Assembly: GCA_964420125.1 (NCBI GenBank)
Contig: CAYQQQ010000016.1
Span: 1 to 64,000, forward strand
DNA length: 64,000 bases
Source of the DNA: CAYQQQ01 sp964420125
GTDB lineage: Bacteria; Actinomycetota; Acidimicrobiia; Acidimicrobiales; Microtrichaceae
Direction: 5' to 3'
Shown here: positions 1-8,580 of the stretch, one piece after another
How positions within the stretch are numbered: position 1 is the first letter of the stretch
How the letters are laid out: the number at the start of each line of letters is the position of its first letter
Translations under genes and position numbers: made by a program
Notes under the pieces: model-generated
The model's database searches: none
The model's input: the letters and a program-made list of their open reading frames with translations, nothing else
What the model was told of the DNA's origin: nothing

Positions 1-1
1 A

Positions 2-19
2 GGCGCGGCCGGCCGCGCC
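2..19. terminator. Perfect 18-bp GC palindrome at the window edge
   Basis: Positions 2-10 and 11-19 are exact reverse complements with no loop. A GC stem of this kind at a gene boundary could be the terminator of a gene left of the window, or a protein-binding palindrome. No T-run follows on either side, so the terminator call is weak. Confidence 0.3.
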
Positions 20-110
20 CGCAGGTTGGGTCATGGCCCCAGGTTGCCACGGCCGGTGCGGGCCGGGTTCGACCGGGCGCGCACCGACGACGGTGCGCGA
101 GGATGGAGCG

Positions 111-911
111 GTGGGAACGGTGACGGCGATCCTGAACCAGAAGGGTGGGGTGGGCAAGACCACCCTGGCGCTCGGGCTGGCGGCTGCGGCCCAGCGCCGC
201 GGCCAGCGGGTGCTGCTGGTCGACCTCGATCCCCAGGGAAGTGCCGGTTGGGCCATGGGCGTCGAGGCCGACGACGACCACCTGGCGGTCGGCGACGTGC
301 TGCGCACCGGTGATCCCCGGGTCGCCGCTTCCGCCGTGGTCACCTCCGGGTGGGGCGAGGGCGTCGACGTGCTGCCCGCCAGCGCCGGGTTGATCGACCG
401 TGAGGGCGACGGTCGAGACGTCGCCTCGCTGCGTCGGCTCCGCCAGGCCCTCGCGCCGCTCACCGGCGACTACGAGCACGTCCTGGTCGACTGCGCCCCG
501 TCGCTCGGGCCCACCACCCGCGCCGGTCTGGCCGCTGCCGACGGCCTGCTGCTGGTCGTGGAGCTCTCGGCGCTGTCCGTGCGCGGCGCGGACGCCGTGA
601 TGGACACCGTGCACGAGATCGGCACCGAGGCGAACCCCCGGCTCGACCTCTTCGGGGTCGTGGTCAACCGCGCTCCGGCGGTGTCGGGCGAGGCCGATCG
701 CCAGGTGCAGGAGCTCTCCCGCCACATGGGCGCCGGCTGCGTGTGGCGCCCCTTCATCCCCCAGCGCACGGTGCTCAACGAGGCCGTCGGGCATCGCGCA
801 CCGCTGCACGACCTCGGCTACCGGGCCCGCGACACCGTCGAGGTGTTCGACGAGCTCTACGCCCGGCTGCAGCAGCGGGTGCACGCGCTCGCGGACATCG
901 CCGTCGCCTGA
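111..911 (+). CDS. ParA/Soj-family partition ATPase
   Basis: 266 aa. Deviant Walker A KGGVGKT at residues 11-17, the second P-loop-like element VLLVDLDPQGSA, and Walker B LVDCAPS mark the ParA/MinD ATPase superfamily, which moves chromosomes, plasmids or other cargo by nucleoid-bound ATP cycling. I chose GTG at 111 because GAGGA (99-103) lies 7 nt upstream and the conserved domain begins at once. The frame is open to 33, but the extra 26 residues look non-coding. GTG at 120 is a second possibility. No parB follows; the next gene is convergent, so any partner must lie to the left. It could be the chromosomal ParA or an orphan ParA-like protein; sequence alone does not decide. Confidence 0.85.
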   Translation: MGTVTAILNQKGGVGKTTLALGLAAAAQRRGQRVLLVDLDPQGSAGWAMGVEADDDHLAVGDVLRTGDPRVAASAVVTSGWGEGVDVLPASAGLIDREGDGRDVASLRRLRQALAPLTGDYEHVLVDCAPSLGPTTRAGLAAADGLLLVVELSALSVRGADAVMDTVHEIGTEANPRLDLFGVVVNRAPAVSGEADRQVQELSRHMGAGCVWRPFIPQRTVLNEAVGHRAPLHDLGYRARDTVEVFDELYARLQQRVHALADIAVA

Positions 912-922
912 CCTCCGGCGGC

Positions 923-2317
923 TCAGACCCCGGGACTCGGAGCAGGACGCTCCCGCGTGGTGGGGCGGGTCACCGCCAACCGGCGCGCCCCTAGGCTCAG
1001 CAGCGCGAAGAACCCGAACGCCACCGCGAACACCCCGGCGACGGCCGGGGCGTTGGTGTCGTTCATCCGCTCCCCGATCGCCACCAGCGCCCCGGCGAAG
1101 CCGGTCCCGACGGCGATGCCGAACACGTCGCTCAGCTGCAGCGCCGTGGTCGCCGCGCCCTCCCGACCCGCCTCGGCGTCCGCCAGGGTGACCACCGACA
1201 ACGGCGAGTAGGCGACCCCGATGCCGAAGCCCGCCAGTGCGCTGCCGAGGAACCAGATCCCCACCGGGACCCCGTCGAGGAGCCCGAGGCCGTACACGGC
1301 CACCGAGGCCATGCTCACGATCCCACCGAGGCGCACCAGCCTGGCGGCCCCCCACGGATCGGCGAGCCGGGCCTGCGCCCACGACCCGATGGTCCAGGTG
1401 ACCGCGCTCATGGCCAGCACCATCCCGGCGTACAGCGTGCTGCGACCCCGCACCGAGGTCAGTGCCAGCGGCACGAAGGCGTCTGCGCTGAAGAACCCGA
1501 AGGCGAGCACGCCCCGCAGGCCCACTGCGGCCGGCAGACCGGCGCGCAACGTGAGGGTGCCCTCGGGGGTCAGCATCCGGAACGCCGGCAGGACCACCCA
1601 CCCGCCGAGCAGGACCATGGGGAGGCCCAGCACGGCCGTGTCGGCGGTGAGCCCGGCGAGCAGGACGGCGGCACCCAGGGCCAGGCGCACCACCAGCGAG
1701 AGACGGCCGCCGTCGGGTTCGACCGGATCCTGGGGCGCACCCAGGGAGCGCACGGCTCGGACCGCCAGGCCCCCGGCCATCAGGGCGACGGGAACCAGGC
1801 CGAGGAAGACCCAACGCCATCCGTAGCTGCGCGCCACCGCCGATGCGGCGAGGGGTGCGACCAGCGAGGGCAGCACCCAGGCGCTGGAGAGCACCGCGAA
1901 CACCTTCGGCCGCAGCTCGGGAACGAACCCCCGCCCCACGCACACGTAGGCGACCGTGGGGATGGCGCCGGCACCGAAGCCCTGCAGCACGCGCCCCGCC
2001 ACCACCACCACCATGTTCGGCGCGAAGCCCGCCACGACGAGGCCCGCGCAGAACACCACCAGCCCCAGGGCGAGGGGGACGGCCGGGTTGAGGCGGTCGG
2101 CTTCGCGGCCTCCCACCACGATCCCCACGAGGGTGCCGAGCTGGAAGGCCGAGAAGACCCAGCCGTAGAGCCACAGGTCGCCGAGGTCGTCCTCGACCAC
2201 GGGCATGACGGTCGCCACGGCCATCGCCTCGGTCGCCACCACCGTCACCAGCAGCAGCAACCCGATCAGGATGAGGCGCCGCGACGGGTGCCACAGAGCA
2301 GGAGGCCCGTCGTGCAC
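923..2317 (-). CDS. MFS multidrug-type efflux transporter
   Basis: 464 aa, very hydrophobic, with the length and helix density of a 12-14 helix major facilitator. An MFS motif-A-like element (GGREADR) follows the second helix, and VMPVVEDDLGD in the first external loop resembles drug:H+ antiporters. The product would be an inner-membrane exporter; its substrate is unknown. The GTG start at 2317 has TACCGT (2329-2324 on the minus strand) exactly 6 nt upstream, so the mRNA is probably leaderless. It is convergent with parA, with only 11 nt between stops, and lies downstream of sodB on the same strand. Confidence 0.85.
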   Translation of the reverse strand: MHDGPPALWHPSRRLILIGLLLLVTVVATEAMAVATVMPVVEDDLGDLWLYGWVFSAFQLGTLVGIVVGGREADRLNPAVPLALGLVVFCAGLVVAGFAPNMVVVVAGRVLQGFGAGAIPTVAYVCVGRGFVPELRPKVFAVLSSAWVLPSLVAPLAASAVARSYGWRWVFLGLVPVALMAGGLAVRAVRSLGAPQDPVEPDGGRLSLVVRLALGAAVLLAGLTADTAVLGLPMVLLGGWVVLPAFRMLTPEGTLTLRAGLPAAVGLRGVLAFGFFSADAFVPLALTSVRGRSTLYAGMVLAMSAVTWTIGSWAQARLADPWGAARLVRLGGIVSMASVAVYGLGLLDGVPVGIWFLGSALAGFGIGVAYSPLSVVTLADAEAGREGAATTALQLSDVFGIAVGTGFAGALVAIGERMNDTNAPAVAGVFAVAFGFFALLSLGARRLAVTRPTTRERPAPSPGV

Positions 2318-2356
2318 CGCGCCACGGTACCGGTCAGCCGTGGCACCCCTCCAAGG

Positions 2357-2935
2357 TCACGACATGTTGGCGGCCACGAAGTCCCAGCTCACCAGCGAGT
2401 CGAGGAAGGTGGAGATGTAGTTGGGACGGGCGTTGCGGAAGTCGATGTAGTAGGCGTGCTCCCAGACGTCGATCGTCAGCAGCGCCTTGGCGCCGTGCTT
2501 CATCGGCAGATCGGCGTTCGAGGTCTTCATGATCTCGAGGCCGCTGCCCGCGTCCACCAGCCAGGCCCAGCCGGAGCCGAACTGGGTGGTGGCCGCCTCG
2601 GCGAAGGCGTCACGGAACGCGTCGTAGCCGCCGAAGGCCGACCCCAGGGCGTCGGCCACCGCGCCCTCCGGGGAGCCGCCGCCGCCCGGGGTCATCGAGC
2701 TCCAGTAGAAGGTGTGGTTCCACACCTGCGCGGCGTTGTTGAACAGCCCGCCGTCGGCCGCCATGATCACGTCCTCCAGGCTCCTGGCCTCCGCGTTGTC
2801 GTCGGTGAGCTTGTTGAGGTTGGTGACGTAGGTCTGGTGGTGCTTGCCGTAGTGGTACTCCAGGGTCTCCTGGGAGATGTGGGGCGCGAGCGCGTCCATC
2901 GCGTAGGGCAGTGCGGGCAACTCGAAGGCGGCCAT
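2357..2935 (-). CDS. sodB: Iron-type superoxide dismutase
   Basis: 192 aa, the full family length. It converts superoxide to H2O2 and O2 in the cytoplasm. The metal ligands are visible as H28 (EYHYGKHH), H74 (VWNHTFYW), D156 and H160 (DVWEHAYY). Q70 in AAQVWNH is the Fe-type placement of the active-site glutamine; Mn enzymes usually carry glycine there and place Gln near 146. The closest remembered relatives are proteobacterial SodB proteins, which is a little unusual in an actinobacterium. A GGAGAAAGG ribosome site precedes the ATG. It lies between the P-type ATPase and MFS genes on the same strand. Confidence 0.95.
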   Translation of the reverse strand: MAAFELPALPYAMDALAPHISQETLEYHYGKHHQTYVTNLNKLTDDNAEARSLEDVIMAADGGLFNNAAQVWNHTFYWSSMTPGGGGSPEGAVADALGSAFGGYDAFRDAFAEAATTQFGSGWAWLVDAGSGLEIMKTSNADLPMKHGAKALLTIDVWEHAYYIDFRNARPNYISTFLDSLVSWDFVAANMS

Positions 2936-3009
2936 GGAAGGAACCTTTCTCCGTGGGATGGGGCGGGTGGGACAGTAGCGGACCCGCCCCCGCTCTCAAC
3001 GCCGCGCGG

Positions 3010-5421
3010 TCAGCCTCGATTCCCCGACGTCTCGGGGAGCGCGTCAGGGCCGTCGAGCTCGCCCGGGGTGTCCGCCGTGACCGGCACCAGCCACAGCGAC
3101 GCAGCGGCCACCGCCACGGAGACCGCCATCACCACCCACAGCTCGGGCGGCGGGTGGTCGAGCTCGAAGAACCGGGCGAGCGGGGGCACGGCCAGCACGA
3201 CCAGGATCGTCGAGGCCATGCAGGCCACAAGCGCCCAACGCCACGCCGGCAGCGAACCGGTGAGCCGCACGAGGATGGCCAGCCCGACCCCCAGCAGGGC
3301 GATCGTCGCCGACGAGCGCGCCTCGACGGTCGACACGCCGTCGTCCAGGGTTCCGATCAGGAAGACCACCAGCGACGCCGCGGCGGCGATCACCCCGGCC
3401 GGCACGGCGAAGCGCACCACCCGCGCGAGGAACCCCGGACGGGCGCGTCGCGGATCCGGCGCCAGGGCCAGGAACAACCCCGGGATCCCCACGCTCAGGC
3501 TGCGCACGAGCGTGAGGTGGCGCGGCAGGTAGGGGAACGACGTGCCGGCGATGCTCACCACCACCGAGGTCAGCACGGCGTAGACGGTGCCGTACACGAA
3601 GAGGTTGGCGGCCCGCTCGACGCTGTTGATGACCCTCCGGCCCTCGGCCAGCGCCAGGGGGAGCACGGAGTAGCGGTCGTCGAGGAGCACCAGCTGCGCC
3701 ACCGCGCGCGTGGCGGCGGATCCCGAACCCATGGCGATGCCCATGTCGGCGTCCTTCAGCGCCAGCACGTCGTTCACGCCGTCGCCGGTCATGGCCACCA
3801 CATGGCCACGGCCCTGCAGCGAGCGCACCATCTCCTGCTTCTGGTGGGGGGCGACCCGGCCGAAGACGGTGTCGGTCTCCAGATGCTGCCCGAGCGGCTC
3901 GGGCTCCGTCGGGAGGTTCCGCGCGTCGACGCCGTGGTCCGCGCCGGGCACGCCGGCACGTCGGGCGATCGCCGCCACGGTGTCGGGGTGGTCGCCGGAG
4001 ATCACCTTCAGGCGGATCCCCTGGGCGACGAGGTAGGCGAGGGTCTCCGCGGCGTCGCTGCGCAGCTCGTCCTGCAGCACCACCAGGGCCAGGGGCTGCA
4101 GGGTCGACGGGATCCGCTCCCCCTCCAGCTCGTCGGATGTGGCCACCAGCACCACCCGGTCGCCGGCACGGGCATGCGGCACCACGGCCTCGGCGACTGC
4201 GGCATCGTCTCCGGCCAGGTACTCCGGGGCACCGAGGAACACCGCCAGCGGCTCGCCGTCGGCGGTGAAGGACGCCGCCGACCACTTCCGCGCCGAGGAG
4301 AACGGCACCGTGGCCGTGGCCGTCCAACCCGGTTCGGGCCCCACCGCCTCGGCGATGGCCGCCAGCGTCGGGTTCGGCTCGGGATCGGCGGCCGCCAGGG
4401 CCGCCAGCGCCTCCCTGGCGAACGCCTCCCGCGACGACGGCTCGGCGTCGAGCACCTGCAGCCCCACCCAGCGGATGCGGCCGCTGGTGATGGTGCCGGT
4501 CTTGTCGAGGCACAGGGTGTCGACGCGGGCCAGCAGCTCCACCGATGCCAGCTCCCGCAGCAGCGCGTCTCGCCGGGAGAGGGTGATCACCCCGGCCATG
4601 AAGGCGAGGCTGGTGAGCAGCACGAGGCCGTCGGGCACCATGGCCACGCACGCGGCCACCACGCCGGCCAGCGCCGATCGCCAGCCGTCGCCGGTGGCCA
4701 GCAGGCGCCACAGCAGCAGGGCGGCCACCGGCGGGATCAGCACCATGAGCACGCGGAGCAGTCGGTTGACACCGGAGCGCAGCTCGGAGCTCACCAGGCT
4801 GAAGCGCCTGGCCTCCTCGGCGAGCGACGCCGCGTAGGCGTCGCCGCCGACGCGCGTGGCCCGGTACCAGCCGTTGCCGGCCACCACGAAGCTGCCCGAG
4901 AGCACCTCCTCGCCGGCAGCACGTCCCACCGGGTCGGCCTCCCCGGTGAGCAGCGACTCGTCGAGCTCGAGGCCGTCGCCCGAAACCACCTCGCCGTCGA
5001 CGACCACCTGGGTGCCGCTCTGGAGGCGCAGCACGTCGTCGGCCACCACGTCGTGCAGCTGCAGCTCCTGCTCCTCGCCGTCGCGCAGCGCCACGGCGGT
5101 CGGCACCTGCAGCAGCGCCAGGCGGTGCAGCGCAGCCCTGGCCCGCAGCTCCTGCACCGTCCCGATGGCCGAGTTGGCCACGATCACCCCGGCGAAGAGC
5201 ATGTCGGGGCTGGGCCCGCCCTCGGCGACGAGGATGAGCACCAGCAGGGTCCCGACGATGGCGTTCACCGGGGTGAACAGGTTGGCCCGCAGGATCTGGC
5301 CCACCGTGCGGCTCGGCGCGGACGGAACCCGGTTCACGAGGCCCGCGGCGATCCGGTCTGCCACCTGGGCCGAGGTGAGCCCCTCTGGCCGCAGCGCATC
5401 CACGGGTGCAGCGGTGCCCAC
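3010..5421 (-). CDS. CtpE-like P-type cation-transporting ATPase
   Basis: 803 aa. Ordered P-type ATPase signatures: TGEA in the actuator domain, the TM4 element MVPDGL, the phosphorylation motif DKTGT, and the hinge GDGVND. The PDGL element and the RRDALLRELASVELLARVD stretch before DKTGT resemble mycobacterial CtpE, a Ca2+ importer; that substrate is an inference. No N-terminal heavy-metal domain is present. I placed the start at GTG 5421, 11 nt after the PlsC stop. The frame stays open far upstream only because it is the shadow of the PlsC gene. It is probably co-transcribed with plsC and the patatin gene, hinting at a membrane-lipid or ion-homeostasis operon. Confidence 0.88.
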   Translation of the reverse strand: MGTAAPVDALRPEGLTSAQVADRIAAGLVNRVPSAPSRTVGQILRANLFTPVNAIVGTLLVLILVAEGGPSPDMLFAGVIVANSAIGTVQELRARAALHRLALLQVPTAVALRDGEEQELQLHDVVADDVLRLQSGTQVVVDGEVVSGDGLELDESLLTGEADPVGRAAGEEVLSGSFVVAGNGWYRATRVGGDAYAASLAEEARRFSLVSSELRSGVNRLLRVLMVLIPPVAALLLWRLLATGDGWRSALAGVVAACVAMVPDGLVLLTSLAFMAGVITLSRRDALLRELASVELLARVDTLCLDKTGTITSGRIRWVGLQVLDAEPSSREAFAREALAALAAADPEPNPTLAAIAEAVGPEPGWTATATVPFSSARKWSAASFTADGEPLAVFLGAPEYLAGDDAAVAEAVVPHARAGDRVVLVATSDELEGERIPSTLQPLALVVLQDELRSDAAETLAYLVAQGIRLKVISGDHPDTVAAIARRAGVPGADHGVDARNLPTEPEPLGQHLETDTVFGRVAPHQKQEMVRSLQGRGHVVAMTGDGVNDVLALKDADMGIAMGSGSAATRAVAQLVLLDDRYSVLPLALAEGRRVINSVERAANLFVYGTVYAVLTSVVVSIAGTSFPYLPRHLTLVRSLSVGIPGLFLALAPDPRRARPGFLARVVRFAVPAGVIAAAASLVVFLIGTLDDGVSTVEARSSATIALLGVGLAILVRLTGSLPAWRWALVACMASTILVVLAVPPLARFFELDHPPPELWVVMAVSVAVAAASLWLVPVTADTPGELDGPDALPETSGNRG

Positions 5422-5432
5422 GACGGCGCGGC

Positions 5433-6560
5433 CTACTCCGGCTCGCCGGCTGTCGGATCCGACAGGCCGACGAGCCCGGCCGGGCCGACCGGCCCCGCCG
5501 GCACCTCGGGCACCCGATGGCCCTCGATCCAGGTGTCGACCCGCTCCCACCACTCGTACAGCCACAGCACGCGCTCGCGCTCTTCGTCGGGGATCTCCGC
5601 GCTCGGGACGCGCCACCAGGTCATCCGCACCTCCGAGCGCATCGGGAGCCCCCGCCACAGCTCGAGCGGGGTCGAGAGCTGCTCGAGGCCGGTGTGGGCG
5701 ACGAACACCACGTCCGCCTCCGGTGCGGCGTCGATGGCGGCGAAGGCGCCGCCCGGGCGGGGAGGGAGGACCTCGGTGAGCTGCTCTGCGAGGGGGACGA
5801 GCTCGTCGAGGCCGAGCGTGCGCAGGCGCTCGATGGCCACCTCCCGCCGTCGAGGGGTGAAGTTCCCGCCCTCGGGGAACAGGATCAGCGCCCCGTCGCC
5901 CTCCAGGTGCCGAGCCAGCGCGGCGATGGAGTCGATGACGCCGCCCCCGGGCGGCGGGTCGGGGCTGATGAAGCGGTTGGGCAGGCGGTTGAGCACCACG
6001 TCCACGCACGGATCGAACTGGAGCATGTCCTTCAGCACGATGTGGGGCCGGCGACCGTAGCGGTTGACCAGCAGGTCGACGAGCAGGAACGAGTCCCCCG
6101 CGCCGGCGTGGCGGCTGAACACCAGCACCGGCGCGTGGCCTTCGGCGGAGCCGTCACGGAACGGCCGGGACACCTCCAGCTGGTCGGGCGGCACCTCGGT
6201 CAGCACCCGGAGGCCGAGCACCCGGCGCGCCGAGCCGATGAGGCCGCGCAGGTACCAGCCGGCGAGCACGACGTGGGCCCGCTGGAACCGATCGTGGTGC
6301 AGCTTCCAGCCGAAGCCGCTCAACACCCACAGGGAGAACATGGCGCACAGGCCCACGGCTTCACGCACCAGGTAGACCAGCAGGAACCACAGCAGCCGCA
6401 GACCACGCCAGCGACCCGGCAACCACCGCACGGCGAAGGCGGCGGCGATGAGCAGCAGGGGCAGCGCGGCCAGGGTGGCGGCGCAGAGCAGGACCATGGC
6501 CGGTGCCAACAGGACCCGCCGCACCGGGAGCGGGGGCAGGGGTGGCAGCGGCGGCCTCAC
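5433..6560 (-). CDS. PlsC-family acyltransferase, membrane-bound
   Basis: 375 aa. Two N-terminal hydrophobic segments (about 15-45 and 55-82) precede a glycerophosphate acyltransferase domain with catalytic H151 and D156 (HAGAGD, the HX4D motif) and the phosphate-binding FPEGGN at 228-233. The family transfers acyl chains to lysophosphatidate or related lysolipids at the inner membrane. The GTG start overlaps the patatin stop (GTGA, 6557-6560), so it is translationally coupled to a putative phospholipase. A deacylation/reacylation lipid-remodelling pair is a reasonable inference. The C-terminal 30 residues are rich in Gly, Pro and Val and look unstructured. Confidence 0.88.
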   Translation of the reverse strand: MRPPLPPLPPLPVRRVLLAPAMVLLCAATLAALPLLLIAAAFAVRWLPGRWRGLRLLWFLLVYLVREAVGLCAMFSLWVLSGFGWKLHHDRFQRAHVVLAGWYLRGLIGSARRVLGLRVLTEVPPDQLEVSRPFRDGSAEGHAPVLVFSRHAGAGDSFLLVDLLVNRYGRRPHIVLKDMLQFDPCVDVVLNRLPNRFISPDPPPGGGVIDSIAALARHLEGDGALILFPEGGNFTPRRREVAIERLRTLGLDELVPLAEQLTEVLPPRPGGAFAAIDAAPEADVVFVAHTGLEQLSTPLELWRGLPMRSEVRMTWWRVPSAEIPDEERERVLWLYEWWERVDTWIEGHRVPEVPAGPVGPAGLVGLSDPTAGEPE

Positions 6561-7414
6561 CTCGGGGATCCCCCCTGCCCCGGGCGGTCCCGGTCGGCCA
6601 GGTACGCCGCGGTGGCGTCCCGGGCGGCGAGGATCCGAGCCGGCACGTCCGCGAAGTCCCGGTAGCGCAGCTGGCGGAGGTCGTTGAAGCGCGGGCCCTG
6701 CCCCCCGGTGGGCAGCACGTGGACCTCGACCTCTGCGGGCAGGTTGGCCAGCGCCGAGGCGAAGCTGTGCCGGCGGGCGATCTCGAAGGCCACGAGCGCC
6801 ACCTCGTGGGGCCAGCGGGGCGCCTCCAGCGGCTGCTCGATGCGACCGACCTGGAGCACGTAGATCGTCCGCGCTCCCCGCTCGATGGCCCGATGCACCG
6901 GGATGGACTCCACGATGCCGCCGTCGAGGTAGTGCCGCTCTCCGATGCGCACCGCCGGCAGCAGGCCGGGCACCGCGCTGGAGGCCATCACCGCGGTCAC
7001 CAGGTCGCCGTCGGCGAACCACGTCTCGTGGGCGGTCTCGATGCAGGCGGCGACGCACTCGAAGCGCACGGCGAGCTGATCGAAGCGGTGCACCGGGAGC
7101 GACCGCTCCAGGAGGTGGCGCAGCGCCTCGTTGCTGTGGAGGCTCGTGCGGGTGCGGGCCATGTGGCGGAGGCGGTCGATCATGCGACCGCCGAACACCC
7201 CCGTGTGCTCCACGGCGGCCCACAGCTCACCCAGGCGGCGCACCCCCTCCGCCGTGGGCTCCGCAGCGAACGCAGCGCCGTTGATGGCGCCGATCGACGT
7301 GCCCACGACCAGGTCCGGCTGCACGCCGGCCTCGGCGAGGGCTTCCAGCATGCCCACCTCGGCCGCGCCGAGGCGCCCTCCGCCGCCCAGCACGAACGCG
7401 ACCTCCTCGGCCAT
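6557..7414 (-). CDS. Patatin-like phospholipase (RssA/YchK type)
   Basis: 285 aa. It has a glycine-rich oxyanion loop (LGGGGRLG, residues 9-16), the nucleophile elbow GTSIG with S40, and the catalytic DGG with D164, giving a Ser-Asp dyad lipid acyl hydrolase. The ATG at 7414 is the first start before the domain, with a GGAG immediately upstream. It heads a minus-strand group with plsC (4-nt overlap) and the P-type ATPase. The product is predicted to be cytoplasmic or membrane-peripheral, as no signal peptide is visible. Confidence 0.88.
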   Translation of the reverse strand: MAEEVAFVLGGGGRLGAAEVGMLEALAEAGVQPDLVVGTSIGAINGAAFAAEPTAEGVRRLGELWAAVEHTGVFGGRMIDRLRHMARTRTSLHSNEALRHLLERSLPVHRFDQLAVRFECVAACIETAHETWFADGDLVTAVMASSAVPGLLPAVRIGERHYLDGGIVESIPVHRAIERGARTIYVLQVGRIEQPLEAPRWPHEVALVAFEIARRHSFASALANLPAEVEVHVLPTGGQGPRFNDLRQLRYRDFADVPARILAARDATAAYLADRDRPGQGGSPR

Positions 7415-7476
7415 GCTCCGAATGGTTCCACAGCTCCGGGGCGGGAGCGCACACCTGCTGGACCTCGGCCGGAAAA

Positions 7477-7512
7477 GCACGAGCGCCCCGGGAACCCCCG
7501 GGGCGCTCGTGC
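7477..7512 (-). terminator. Rho-independent terminator of the Rpf-like gene
   Basis: A perfect 16-bp stem (7477-7492 with 7497-7512) closes a 4-nt loop. Read on the minus strand it is followed by TTTTCC (7476-7471). It starts 16 nt after the stop of the lipoprotein gene at 7529, so it most likely ends that transcript and insulates the patatin operon. Confidence 0.85.
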
Positions 7513-7528
7513 TCCGCCGTTGGCGGGC

Positions 7529-8059
7529 TCAGCAGCCGGATCCCGCCCAGTTGCTGCGGCCACCGTGCTCGTAGACCCACAGGGTCACGGCGTCCTGGAC
7601 GTACCAGGGGGCGTACTTCGCCCTGGCGTAGCCCGGGTGGCCCGCCTGGGCCGACACCTTGCGCCAGGTGCTGTCGAGGAACTGGTAGGCACCGGAGGCG
7701 CTGCTCGACGGGTTCTCCGCGCCGTAGCCGCCCGCGTGGGGCCAGGGGCCACGGTCGGACTCGTGGCGCCGGATGCAGGTGAGGAACGGGTGCTGCTGCA
7801 CGCTGCGACGCTGGGCGTCGACCGAGCGGGCGACGTTCTCGAGGATCTCCCTCGAGCGAACGTCGACCTCGTCCTGGGTGATCTGCCCGTCGCCGTTGAA
7901 GTCGGGCACCCACTGCTCGACCGGGACGTTGCAGCCGGCGAGCACGGTGGCCGTGAGGACGGCGCCGGCGATCGCCCCCACCGCACGGGTGCGGCGGCGG
8001 CTCGTCGGCGCCTCGGGACTGCCGGGCTTCCTGGTGGGTTCGGTGCTCGTGGAGCGCAT
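7529..8059 (-). CDS. Rpf-like / lysozyme-fold lipoprotein with an EF-hand-like loop
   Basis: 176 aa. A basic N-terminus, a hydrophobic segment and the lipobox LAGC (C43) predict an exported lipoprotein. Residues 53-64 (DFNGDGQITQDE) match a calcium-binding EF-hand loop. The C-terminal part, from C95 to C176 with RRHES (E100 the likely catalytic acid) and GAYQFLDSTW, is the short lysozyme-like domain of resuscitation-promoting factors and related transglycosylases that cut peptidoglycan; C95 and C176 could form its disulfide. The ATG at 8059 follows a very strong AAAGGAGGAGCC site. The upstream region is long, AT-richer than its surroundings and carries an inverted repeat, suggesting tight control. 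A perfect terminator follows. Confidence 0.8.
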   Translation of the reverse strand: MRSTSTEPTRKPGSPEAPTSRRRTRAVGAIAGAVLTATVLAGCNVPVEQWVPDFNGDGQITQDEVDVRSREILENVARSVDAQRRSVQQHPFLTCIRRHESDRGPWPHAGGYGAENPSSSASGAYQFLDSTWRKVSAQAGHPGYARAKYAPWYVQDAVTLWVYEHGGRSNWAGSGC

Positions 8060-8331
8060 GGCTCCTCCTTTCGAGGCAGCGCGGAGCCGCCGTCGGGGGT
8101 GTGGTTCGCCTCGTGGTCGCCCCTCAGCCTCGGGGGCGCTGCTGACGGTGTCCCGGCTCAACCGCCGGGAGCGTGCAGCAGTGGCAGCGCTGTTGTCGTT
8201 GCCGTGTCACATCGAGGCAACAGTATTACGAACATCTGCGTGGTTCGTAACATTTGACACCCATTTGTGACGCATTCCACACTGCCGCACCCCGATTGGG
8301 GGCCGGCGACCCCGGCTCCTACACTGCGGGC
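8060..8331. promoter_or_regulatory. Divergent regulatory region with a 25-bp inverted repeat
   Basis: This 272-bp gap separates the Rpf-like gene (minus) from the FmdB gene (plus). TTACGAAC (8226-8233) and GTTCGTAA (8243-8250) form an exact inverted repeat around 9 nt. TGTGA-CGCATT-CCACA (8266-8281) is one base off the CRP/Cmr-type TGTGAN6TCACA site. On the minus strand TAATAC/TACTGT near 8222-8228 would serve as -10, giving a structured leader of about 160 nt before the Rpf-like start. A c-di-AMP riboswitch is known before rpf genes in some actinobacteria, but I could not recognise its consensus here. Confidence 0.5.
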
Positions 8332-8553
8332 GTGCCCACCTACGAGTACCTCTGCACCGTCTGCGACACCCGCTTCGAGCAGCGTCGGCCGATGGCCGAG
8401 TCGGACGCCCCGGCCGAGTGCCCCGACGGTCACACCGCCAAGCGGTTGCTGTCGGTGTTCGCGGCCACGAGCGGCACCGGCGACGGGCTGCGAGCAGGCG
8501 CGATGGGCGACCGCCCGGCCGAGCCCTGCAGCAACTCCTGCGCCTGCTTCTGA
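8332..8553 (+). CDS. FmdB-type zinc-ribbon protein
   Basis: 73 aa. It begins PTYEYLCTVCDTRFEQ, the classic opening of the FmdB putative regulatory family, with Cys pairs CTVC and CPDGH that would bind zinc. It ends in a Ser/Cys-rich tail (CSNSCACF). Function is unknown in most members; regulation of amidase/formamidase genes gave the name. TACACT (8320-8325) sits 6 nt before the GTG, so it is probably leaderless. Confidence 0.85.
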   Translation: MPTYEYLCTVCDTRFEQRRPMAESDAPAECPDGHTAKRLLSVFAATSGTGDGLRAGAMGDRPAEPCSNSCACF

Positions 8554-8580
8554 GCCGCACTGAGGGCGGCCCCCCCAGGC

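Noticed and set aside
2911..6060. Long plus-strand open frame opposite the P-type ATPase and PlsC genes
   Set aside because: Shadow of two well-supported minus-strand genes.
8060..8225. c-di-AMP (ydaO-type) riboswitch before the Rpf-like gene
   Set aside because: Known in rpf leaders of other actinobacteria, but I could not match the conserved core by eye; left as a search to run.
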